Assembly (NCBI GenBank): GCA_945931735.1
Contig: CAMEPN010000029.1
Location: 1-10,159 of the forward strand
Direction: 5' to 3'
Length of the DNA: 10,159 bases
Origin: an uncultured Clostridia bacterium
Lineage (GTDB): Bacteria; Bacillota; Clostridia; Oscillospirales; Ruminococcaceae
A model generated the notes under the pieces. That model made no database searches. It had not been told where the DNA came from and saw nothing but the letters and a program-made list of their open reading frames with translations. Made by a program: the position numbers and the translations under genes. Below are positions 1-5,492 of this stretch, in pieces. The number at the start of each line of letters is the position of its first letter. Position 1 is the stretch's first letter.

Positions 1-2
1 CG

Positions 3-1133
3 CTGGCAGCTTGTCCTCATTCTCCCGATAACATCAAGAGCGTTGAAGAGCTTGCGGGAATGAAGATTGACCAGGTTTGCATTGGTTCATGCACAAACTC
101 CTCGCTCCAGGATATGAGAAAGGTTGCGCACATTTTGAAGGGCAAGACCGTTCATCCGGACGTTTCTCTTGCAATTGCACCCGGCTCCAAGCAGGTGTTC
201 AACCAGATTGCCGCAGAGGGCACGCTTGCAATCCTCATCGAAGCGGGCGCGAGAATACTCGAAAGTGCCTGCGGCCCCTGCATTGGTATGGGACAGTCGC
301 CGAACTCTAAGGGAATATCGCTTCGCACGTTCAACAGAAACTTCCTCGGAAGAAGCGGCACAAAGGACGCCGAGATATACCTCGTTTCCCCCGAAACGGC
401 GGCAGTATCCGCTCTTACGGGCGTATTCACCGACCCGAGAACGGCAGGCGCAATGCCCGAATATGTAATGCCCGAGAAGTTCATCATAAACGACAACATG
501 GTAGTTCCCCCCGCGTCGCCCGAGGAAGCTCCCTCCGTTGAGATACTCCGCGGCCCGAACATCAAGCCGTTCCCCGTGAACAAGCCCCTTGCGGAGAGCA
601 TCGAGAGCGGCGTTACGCTGAAAGTCGGCGACAACATCACCACCGACCACATCATGCCTGCGGGCGCGAAGATTCTCCCGCTCCGCTCGAATATCCCCGC
701 GATATCCGAATACTGCTTCACGGTATGCGACGAAACGTTCCCGAAGCGCGCTAAGGAAGCGGGAACATCTATCATCGTCGGCGGCACCAACTACGGTCAG
801 GGCTCGTCGAGAGAGCACGCGGCGCTTGCTCCGCTTTACCTCGGGGTAAAGGCTATCATCTGCAAGAGCTTCGCTCGTATCCACAGACAGAACCTTATCA
901 ACAACGGCATTCTCCCGCTCGAGTTCGTCAACGAGGCGGATTACGACAAGATCGAGCAGGGCGACGACCTCGTTATCGCGAATATCCGCGCTCTTGTCGA
1001 GAACGGCGGAAAGATAATCGTTGAGGACAAGACAAAGGGCTTCAGCTTCGAGGTCAAGTGCGAGCTTTCCGAGCGCGGAAAGGGCATGATGCTCGCGGGC
1101 GGACTGCTTAACTTTACAAAGGCTAACGGCTGA
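3..1133 (+). CDS. acn: Aconitate hydratase (aconitase), C-terminal part; gene begins upstream of the window
   Basis: Aconitase isomerises citrate to isocitrate through cis-aconitate using a cytoplasmic [4Fe-4S] cluster. The frame is already open at the left edge, reading LAACPHSPDN before the first Met at 60, so that Met is internal and the gene is cut by the window. 376 residues are visible. The three cluster cysteines are present: the SCTNS cysteine at 90-92 and the pair in ACGPCIGMG at 270-272 and 279-281. The C-terminal swivel domain follows, with GDNITTDHIMPAG, then GGTNYGQGSSREHAA (substrate-binding Ser-Arg) and SFARIHRQN. The pattern resembles the compact clostridial-type aconitase of roughly 640-650 residues, which would leave about 270 residues upstream. 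It is the first visible gene of an operon with icd and rex. No defect is seen. Identity is very secure; the exact subfamily is inferred from memory. Confidence 0.96.
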   Translation: MAACPHSPDNIKSVEELAGMKIDQVCIGSCTNSSLQDMRKVAHILKGKTVHPDVSLAIAPGSKQVFNQIAAEGTLAILIEAGARILESACGPCIGMGQSPNSKGISLRTFNRNFLGRSGTKDAEIYLVSPETAAVSALTGVFTDPRTAGAMPEYVMPEKFIINDNMVVPPASPEEAPSVEILRGPNIKPFPVNKPLAESIESGVTLKVGDNITTDHIMPAGAKILPLRSNIPAISEYCFTVCDETFPKRAKEAGTSIIVGGTNYGQGSSREHAALAPLYLGVKAIICKSFARIHRQNLINNGILPLEFVNEADYDKIEQGDDLVIANIRALVENGGKIIVEDKTKGFSFEVKCELSERGKGMMLAGGLLNFTKANG

Positions 1134-1159
1134 TTATTATTTACCGAAAGGAGCGCTGT

Positions 1160-1321
1160 ATGAGCAGAACTGCGTGTGTATTTATGGCAATTTCCGCTTT
1201 TCTTGCGGGGGTAATTATCGGAAGCAGATTTCTGCCCTGCGGCGGCTCTGTCGGGTGCAATACGAACACAACTACGATAAATAACTACGGTGCTGTGAAG
1301 AAAGGAAAAGACAATGGCTGA
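1160..1321 (+). CDS. Small single-span membrane protein (53 aa) between aconitase and icd
   Basis: A short gene with a textbook ribosome site, AAAGGAG at 1147-1153, six bases before ATG 1160. The product starts MSRTAC and has one hydrophobic segment at about residues 4-23 ([15 protein letters not shown]). A Cys/Gly patch follows, [10 protein letters not shown] with Cys27 and Cys33, then a Thr/Asn-rich stretch and a short Lys-rich tail. Its stop overlaps the icd start: TGA at 1319-1321, icd ATG at 1314. The icd ribosome site (AAAGGA, 1301-1306) lies inside it, so the two are probably translationally coupled. Charge distribution (Arg at residues 3 and 23) does not fix the orientation, and there is no convincing lipobox. 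I do not recognise the family. It could be a genuine microprotein or a translated leader that only serves coupling; the strong ribosome site and clear membrane segment favour a real product. Confidence 0.68.
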   Translation: MSRTACVFMAISAFLAGVIIGSRFLPCGGSVGCNTNTTTINNYGAVKKGKDNG

Positions 1322-2531
1322 GAAAATAAAGATGACGACCCCTCTGGTAGAAATGGACGGCGACGAGATGACCCGCGTCATCTGGAAGATGATTAAGGAT
1401 ATCCTTATCAACCCTTACATCGACCTCAAGACCGACTACTACGACCTCGGTCTGGTGCACAGAAACGAAACCAACGACCAAGTCACCATTGACTCCGCGA
1501 ACGCGACGAAAAAGTACGGCGTTGCGGTAAAGTGCGCGACTATAACCCCGAACGCGCAGCGCGTCGAGGAATATAACCTCAAGGAGATGTGGAAGTCCCC
1601 GAACGGTACTATCCGCGCTATCCTCGACGGAACTGTTTTCAGAAAGCCTATCCTTGTGGACGGCATAGTGCCTTATATCCCCACATGGACAAAGCCCATC
1701 ACCATCGCGCGTCACGCATACGGCGACATCTACAAGAACACCGAGCTGAAGGTAGCGCAGGGCAGCAAGGCTGAGCTTGTTGTAACGGACAAGGACGGCA
1801 ACGAAACCAGAGCGCTTATCCACGATTTTAAGAACAGCGACGGCATCGTTCAGGGCGTTCACAACCTCGACAACTCTATCGCGTCCTTCGCGCGCGCTTG
1901 CTTCAACTACGCGCTCGACGCAAAGGAGGATCTGTGGTTCGCATCAAAGGACACTATCTCCAAGGTTTACGACCACCGCTTTAAGGACATTTTCGCGGAG
2001 ATATACGAGAACGAATACAAGGCTAAGTTTGAGGCAGCGGGCATAGAGTATTTCTACACTCTCATCGACGACGTTATCGCGAGAGTTGTCCGCTCCAACG
2101 GCGGCTTCATCTGGGCTTGCAAGAACTACGACGGCGACGTTATGTCCGATATGCTGGCGACAGCGTTCGGCTCTCTGGGACTGATGACCTCCGTTCTTGT
2201 TTCCCCCGACGGAGTATACGAGTACGAGGCGGCTCACGGCACTGTTACCCGCCACTACTACAACTACCTCAAGGGCGAAAAGACCTCCACCAACCCCATC
2301 GCTACTATCTTCGCATGGAGCGGCGCTCTCCGCAAGCGCGGCGAGCTGGACAATATCCCCGCGCTGTGCGACTATGCGGACAAGCTTGAAAAGGCTTCTG
2401 TTCAGACAATGGAGGAGGGCGTCATGGATAAGAACCTTGCCGCGATGTCTAAGCTTGAAAACAAGCGCCCCGTTGACACGGAAACATTCCTCGTAGAAAT
2501 AAACAACAGGCTCGCAAAGCTCATGGGCTGA
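1314..2531 (+). CDS. icd: NADP-dependent isocitrate dehydrogenase, eukaryotic-like (type II) subfamily
   Basis: This enzyme oxidatively decarboxylates isocitrate to 2-oxoglutarate, giving NADPH and CO2 in the cytoplasm. The 405-residue length and sequence match the homodimeric type II family (the human IDH1 kind), not the E. coli Icd type. Substrate residues are visible: [10 protein letters not shown] (Ser95, Asn97, Arg101), Arg110, and IARHAYGD with Arg133, the counterpart of human Arg132. Catalytic Tyr140 and Lys212 (ASKDT) are present. Metal ligands are Asp252 (LIDD) and Asp275/Asp279 (YDGDVMSD). HGTVTRHY near 308-315 carries the Arg-His pair that selects NADP. ATG 1314 follows AAAGGA at 1301-1306 and overlaps the preceding small gene by 8 bp. 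rex starts 27 bp downstream with no terminator between, so they should be cotranscribed. With aconitase and citrate synthase it makes the 2-oxoglutarate used for glutamate and NADPH supply. The gene looks intact. Confidence 0.97.
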   Translation: MAEKIKMTTPLVEMDGDEMTRVIWKMIKDILINPYIDLKTDYYDLGLVHRNETNDQVTIDSANATKKYGVAVKCATITPNAQRVEEYNLKEMWKSPNGTIRAILDGTVFRKPILVDGIVPYIPTWTKPITIARHAYGDIYKNTELKVAQGSKAELVVTDKDGNETRALIHDFKNSDGIVQGVHNLDNSIASFARACFNYALDAKEDLWFASKDTISKVYDHRFKDIFAEIYENEYKAKFEAAGIEYFYTLIDDVIARVVRSNGGFIWACKNYDGDVMSDMLATAFGSLGLMTSVLVSPDGVYEYEAAHGTVTRHYYNYLKGEKTSTNPIATIFAWSGALRKRGELDNIPALCDYADKLEKASVQTMEEGVMDKNLAAMSKLENKRPVDTETFLVEINNRLAKLMG

Positions 2532-2558
2532 TACCCTCAGAAAGGGAAGGGACGGATA

Positions 2559-3221
2559 ATGCAGCAGAAAAACAACATCTCCAACTCTGTCATACGCAGA
2601 CTACCCCGGTATTACCGTTTCCTCGGAGAGCTGCTTAATCAGGGAATAACAAAAATATCATCAAGAGAGCTGTCGGAGAAAATGCGCCTGACCGCCTCGC
2701 AGATAAGGCAGGACCTTAACTGCTTCGGCGGATTCGGGCAGCAGGGCTACGGCTACAATGTCGCGGAGCTTCGCAGCGAAATCGCGCATATACTCGGGCT
2801 GGACAACATGAGGAAGATGATCCTCATCGGCGCGGGCAACCTCGGCAGGGCGATAACGGTACATATCGACTTCAAGAAGTACGGCTACGAGCTGGTCGGT
2901 ATTTTTGACAGCAATATCTCCATGGAGGGGATAGAGATCTCGGGAATACCTATTATGCACACGAACCGCATGAAGGATTTCTGCCTCGATAATTCACCCA
3001 AGATGGCGGTGCTGTGCATTCCGCGTTCGGCGGCGAAGGATACCGTCGCGGCGCTGATGGAATACGGCGTGCACGCATTCTGGAACTTCACGCATTACGA
3101 TATCCATTTCGACTATCCCGAGGCTGACGTTGAAAACGTCCACCTCACCGACAGTCTGATGACGCTGTCCTACACTGCCGAGAACCACAGGCAGCCCGTG
3201 ACCGCGGAAGAAAATGAATGA
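2559..3221 (+). CDS. rex: Redox-sensing transcriptional repressor Rex
   Basis: Rex is a dimeric repressor that senses the NADH/NAD+ ratio: NADH binding releases it from DNA, turning on NAD+-regenerating and fermentative genes. The 220-residue length is normal. Residues 1-80 form the winged helix, with SVIRRLPRYYRFL near the N-terminus and the recognition region LTASQIRQDLNCFGGFGQQGYGYNV at about 45-68. A Rossmann domain follows, with the dinucleotide motif GAGNLGRA at 91-98 and an acidic strand end IFDSN near 115-119. The later motif WNFTHYDI (175-182) and VHLTDSLMTLSY (194-205) are typical of clostridial Rex proteins. The start is supported by the purine-rich AAGGGAAGGG at 2542-2551. It is the last gene of the acn-icd unit and is followed at once by a strong hairpin. 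Sitting in a TCA-branch operon suggests redox control of this branch or autoregulation, but no clear Rex operator is visible in the window. Confidence 0.96.
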   Translation: MQQKNNISNSVIRRLPRYYRFLGELLNQGITKISSRELSEKMRLTASQIRQDLNCFGGFGQQGYGYNVAELRSEIAHILGLDNMRKMILIGAGNLGRAITVHIDFKKYGYELVGIFDSNISMEGIEISGIPIMHTNRMKDFCLDNSPKMAVLCIPRSAAKDTVAALMEYGVHAFWNFTHYDIHFDYPEADVENVHLTDSLMTLSYTAENHRQPVTAEENE

Positions 3222-3225
3222 AATG

Positions 3226-3261
3226 CAAGCCCCGTTCGCGCGGGGCTTGTGTGATTGTTTT
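3226..3261 (+). terminator. Rho-independent-type terminator after rex
   Basis: A perfect 9-bp GC-rich stem, CAAGCCCCG (3226-3234) with CGGGGCTTG (3241-3249), encloses a 6-base loop. The T-rich but interrupted tail TGTGATTGTTTT follows. It begins five bases after the rex stop, so it very probably ends the acn-icd-rex transcript. The tail is weaker than a pure U run. Confidence 0.82.
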
Positions 3262-3296
3262 GAGGGTTTGGTTTGGGAATTGCAAGGGGAAAGCCT

Positions 3297-3428
3297 ATGC
3301 AGGCGGGTCGTGCTTTTATGGCGCAATATACCCGCGAAAACGGCTCTGTTGAGCCAATGTTAACTTTGGTTGACAAAGTTCAAGCGAAAATTGGTAGACT
3401 TTCTGCGGCTGTTTTGCTACAATATTAA
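3297..3428 (+). CDS. Possible 43-codon open frame upstream of the HTH gene (doubtful)
   Basis: An ATG at 3297 sits six bases after AAGGGGA (3284-3290), a fair ribosome site, and opens 43 codons ending TAA at 3426-3428. The product begins MQAGRAFMAQYTREN and has a hydrophobic C-terminal stretch (LSAAVLLQY). No family is recognised. The frame runs through several inverted repeats and the proposed promoter of the next gene, which argues against a true gene. It may be an accidental frame in a regulatory or repeat region, or a short regulatory peptide. It is listed because the ribosome site is reasonable and the region otherwise has no gene. Confidence 0.22.
   Translation: MQAGRAFMAQYTRENGSVEPMLTLVDKVQAKIGRLSAAVLLQY
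3303..3380. repeat. Cluster of inverted repeats ahead of the HTH-repeat gene
   Basis: Several dyads lie within 78 bases. GCGGGT (3303-3308) pairs with ACCCGC (3330-3335). GGCTC (3342-3346) pairs with GAGCC (3351-3355) around TGTT. CCAATGTTAACTTTGG (3354-3369) is a 16-bp palindrome with 7 of 8 base pairs matching. TGTTAAC and GTTGACA (3358-3375) form an imperfect 7-4-7 repeat. AACTTTG and CAAAGTT (3362-3380) form a perfect 7-5-7 repeat. The last three overlap. They lie just upstream of the likely promoter of the next gene, as expected for a repressor operator, possibly bound by the HTH protein itself. A genome-wide interspersed repeat is the main alternative. Confidence 0.5.
3395..3423 (+). 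promoter_or_regulatory. Likely sigma-A promoter (extended -10) for the HTH-repeat gene
   Basis: A weak -35, TAGACT (3395-3400), lies 17 bases from the -10 TACAAT (3418-3423). The -10 is preceded by TGC (3415-3417), giving an extended -10. The start of transcription would be near 3430, leaving about 40 bases of leader before ATG 3470. A second TTGACA (3370-3375) lies inside the overlapping dyads but has only a poor -10 (TAGACT after a 19-base gap). Confidence 0.55.
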
Positions 3429-3469
3429 CACAGAGCGGAGGACAGTCCGCCTTAGAACGGAGGATAAAT

Positions 3470-4273
3470 ATGACATTTGCAGAAAGACTTACAGAGCTTA
3501 GGAAATCGAGGGGTTGGTCGCAGGAGCAGCTCGGAGAGCGCCTCGGGGTAACGCGGCAGACCGTTTCAAAATGGGAGCTAGGCAGCACCACTCCCGAGAT
3601 GGAAAAGCTAGCCGCAATGAGCGAGCTTTTCGGGATAAGCATTGACGCGCTGGTGAAAGGGGAGGGCGCTCCCGCAGAGGAGCTTCCCACCGAAAAACCG
3701 AAGCGCACAAACACAGGCAGAGCGCATTTTGAATACAAAAGCGCCCGCATGGTGCATGGCGTTCCGCTGGTGCACGTTAATATAGGATTAGGGAAATACA
3801 AGGCGCGGGGCATTTTTGCGATAGGGAACGCCGCAATGGGCGTGGTCGCGCTCGGGATAGCGGCGGTCGGCGTCGTTTCGGTCGGGATAGTCACGGTCGG
3901 GGTGCTCTCGCTTGCCGCATTTGCCGCAATAGGCATTCTGGCAAGCGGCGGCGCGGCTCTCGGCGTTTTTGCGGCAGGCGGCGCGGCGGTCGGAGTGTTT
4001 GCCGTCGGCGGAGCGGCTGCGGGGTGGTTCGCCTGCGGAGGAGCCGCGGCAGGGCAGTATGCTTTCGGCGGCTATGCGAGCGCGTCGGACATCGCGTTCG
4101 GGGGCTTCGCACAGGGGACTATCGCCATTGGCGACAATGTCGACGGCGAGTTTGTTGTGACACAGGCGATATCGCAGTCGGATTTCCGCGCGGCTGTCGC
4201 GCAGTATCTTCCCGATACTCCGAAATTCGTCGTTGATTTGTTCGCGCAGCTTGCGGAAAATCTTTCTCAATAA
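3470..4273 (+). CDS. XRE-type HTH protein with a run of ten-residue Gly/Ala-rich repeats
   Basis: The 267-residue product starts after ACGGAGGA (ATG 3470). Residues 1-63 are a Cro/C1-type HTH: TFAERLTELRKSRGWSQEQL, then recognition helix GVTRQTVSKWELG at about 26-38. A Pro/Lys/Glu linker leads to HVNIGLGKYKARG at about 102-114. From Gly114 to about 222 the protein is built from repeats of ten residues with consensus G-x-F/V-A-x-G-G-x-A-x, starting at Gly114, 124, 134, 144, then 155 (one extra residue), 165, 175, 185 and 195, ending in degenerate copies. The C-terminal 45 residues are non-repetitive and look helical (FVVDLFAQLAENL). The repeats are hydrophobic and glycine-zipper-like, so they could form a beta-solenoid or a membrane-associated domain. 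Similar HTH-plus-repeat proteins occur in Firmicutes as far as I recall. DNA binding is well supported; the signal and targets are unknown. Upstream dyads suggest autoregulation. It is a single-gene unit ending in a strong terminator. Confidence 0.88.
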   Translation: MTFAERLTELRKSRGWSQEQLGERLGVTRQTVSKWELGSTTPEMEKLAAMSELFGISIDALVKGEGAPAEELPTEKPKRTNTGRAHFEYKSARMVHGVPLVHVNIGLGKYKARGIFAIGNAAMGVVALGIAAVGVVSVGIVTVGVLSLAAFAAIGILASGGAALGVFAAGGAAVGVFAVGGAAAGWFACGGAAAGQYAFGGYASASDIAFGGFAQGTIAIGDNVDGEFVVTQAISQSDFRAAVAQYLPDTPKFVVDLFAQLAENLSQ

Positions 4274-4275
4274 GC

Positions 4276-4312
4276 AAAGCGCCCCGTGCTTGGTTCGGGG
4301 CGCTTTCGGTTT
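4276..4312 (+). terminator. Terminator hairpin after the HTH-repeat gene
   Basis: An 11-bp perfect stem pairs AAAGCGCCCCG (4276-4286) with CGGGGCGCTTT (4296-4306) around a 9-base loop. It starts two bases after the stop codon at 4271-4273. The tail CGGTTTG is only slightly T-rich. The symmetric A/T ends (AAAG and CTTT) could let it act in both directions between the convergent genes. Confidence 0.78.
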
Positions 4313-4356
4313 GTCCAAAAACGTTCATCGAGATAGGTTTTTTCTCGGGAAAGCTC

Positions 4357-4387
4357 AAGCGCTCCGTGTAAGCCGCGGGGCGCTTTT
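4357..4387. terminator. Second terminator-like hairpin between the convergent genes
   Basis: A 10-bp stem pairs AAGCGCTCCG (4357-4366) with CGGGGCGCTT (4376-4385), with one T-G wobble and a 9-base loop, then TTTTA. Its sequence resembles the hairpin at 4276-4306, including the CCGTG at the loop edge, so the two look like a duplicated or shared terminator design. It lies 24 bases beyond the stop of the minus-strand gene and may terminate that gene, although its U tract is better placed for plus-strand transcription. Confidence 0.6.
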
Positions 4388-4409
4388 ATGCCTTGATACG
4401 AAATTGCAC

Positions 4410-5336
4410 TCATTTCTGTCGCGCGACGGTCAGCTCCGTCCCGCCGTAAAAATAGGCAAGTATATCCGTCATCTTCATTCCCTGTAAAGCAAAGGTCTGC
4501 GCGCAGCTAAGGCTCATTCCGACGTTGCCGCCGAAGCCGTGGCAGACGAACAGAAATTTGTCCTCCGCAAAGGACACCGTGATCGCGGCGCTGCGCAGTC
4601 CGAGCGCGTTTTTAAGCTGCTCACCGCTCACCCTTTCGCCGCCGAAAAGTATGCCGGTAAGCGTCCCCGAAGCGGCGTACTGCGGCTCGGAGAACCATTC
4701 GGCGCCGTTTCCGACGAGGTGCGGCGAGCCTGCTGTTCCGCTCAGCGCCGTTCTGACCGCATTCGGGGTCAGCGCGCAGCTGCTCTCCCAGTCCTCCGCT
4801 TCTTTATCGCATTCGGCGGACACTCCCGCGAGGTACGCAAACCCGCCGCTGTCAGTCTTGCCCGAGGAAATGCGGCACATCTGCGCGCAAATGGGCGCTT
4901 CCTCGTAGGTTATGATGTACTGCATTGCCTTTTCGGTGCATTCGCGAACCTTATTAAGATACCGCTCCGCCGACGCGCCGTATTGCTCCCGAATCTGCGC
5001 TTCGCTCATATAAGGGAACTCGCCGTTTTCCTCCGCGGTCAGATCGGCTCCGTTGTTCTCAAAGCCGCTTTTGTTCGACATACGGTAGACTGCGAGCGTG
5101 TTTAGCGCGCAGGCAGTCGATTTTATCGCTTCACGCTCCGACTCGGGAGGAATAAGCCCGAACACGCAGCCCGTTAGGAAATCGCAGTAATCCTCGGTGA
5201 TTATCTCGCCGCAGTCTTTCATATATACGGTGACGCGGTTTGGGACGGAAATTTCACGCGGTCTGTCATTAAAAAACATCACCGCCGCCAGCGCGGTCAG
5301 CAGGGCGGCGCACACGGCGGATATCTTCAGCGGCAT
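4410..5336 (-). CDS. Membrane-anchored SpoIID-family protein, apparently lacking catalytic residues
   Basis: SpoIID is a lytic transglycosylase that degrades glycan strands during engulfment in sporulation. I place the start at 5336 (308 residues) because AAAGGAAG lies about seven bases before this ATG; the in-frame ATG at 5402 has no ribosome site. Residues 4-22 are a membrane anchor (ISAVCAALLTALAAVMFF). SpoIID blocks then follow in order: VTVYMKDCGEIITEDYCDF; AIKSTACALNTLAVY, matching family ALKAQAVAARTYALY; IITYEEAPICAQMCRISSGK; YLAGVSAECDKEAEDW; and NVGMSLSCAQTFALQGMKMTDILAYFYGG. The family's catalytic AEMP reads GLIP here (Leu at about residue 61 for Glu). The YHAISSGKT-type His is replaced by Cys154, and GHGVGMSQ reads GGNVGMSL. 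So it is probably an inactive or altered paralogue. It is divergent from citrate synthase and convergent with the HTH gene. Family membership is good; loss of activity rests on alignment by eye. Confidence 0.82.
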   Translation of the reverse strand: MPLKISAVCAALLTALAAVMFFNDRPREISVPNRVTVYMKDCGEIITEDYCDFLTGCVFGLIPPESEREAIKSTACALNTLAVYRMSNKSGFENNGADLTAEENGEFPYMSEAQIREQYGASAERYLNKVRECTEKAMQYIITYEEAPICAQMCRISSGKTDSGGFAYLAGVSAECDKEAEDWESSCALTPNAVRTALSGTAGSPHLVGNGAEWFSEPQYAASGTLTGILFGGERVSGEQLKNALGLRSAAITVSFAEDKFLFVCHGFGGNVGMSLSCAQTFALQGMKMTDILAYFYGGTELTVARQK

Positions 5337-5418
5337 TTCAGCACTTCCTTTCCGGTTGTTCTCATGTGAGTATTTTGCAATTTTTATTAAAGAACATTTC
5401 ATTAGGGTATATTTGCTC

Positions 5419-5447
5419 TTGACTTTATCGTGAGTTTATAGTATAAT
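5419..5447 (+). promoter_or_regulatory. Strong sigma-A promoter for citrate synthase
   Basis: TTGACT (5419-5424) and a perfect TATAAT (5442-5447) are separated by exactly 17 bases. Transcription should start near 5454, giving a leader of about 40 bases before ATG 5493. This is the best promoter in the window. No clear Rex-type operator overlaps it. It lies within 85 bp of the divergent SpoIID-like start, so regulation could be shared; I see no convincing minus-strand promoter. Confidence 0.85.
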
Positions 5448-5492
5448 GAACATATACATTTATAAAAACAAAAGAAAACGGAGGCAGCACAA

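Noticed and set aside
87..884. 265-codon open frame on the minus strand inside aconitase.
   Set aside because: Antisense to conserved aconitase blocks, with an Arg-rich composition expected of a shadow frame.
3357..3376. Rex-like operator: ATGTTAA and TTGACAA facing each other upstream of the HTH gene.
   Set aside because: The half-sites resemble the clostridial Rex site, but the gap is six bases where four is usual and one half has a mismatch. The overlapping 7-5-7 repeat explains the symmetry better.
3370..3400. TTGACA at 3370-3375 as the -35 of the HTH gene promoter.
   Set aside because: The only -10-like sequence in range, TAGACT, has a 19-base gap and a poor match. The extended -10 at 3415-3423 fits better.
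5337..5402. N-terminal extension of the SpoIID-like protein to an ATG at 5402.
   Set aside because: No ribosome site precedes that ATG, while AAAGGAAG lies at the proper distance before the ATG at 5336, which also places the membrane anchor at the N-terminus.
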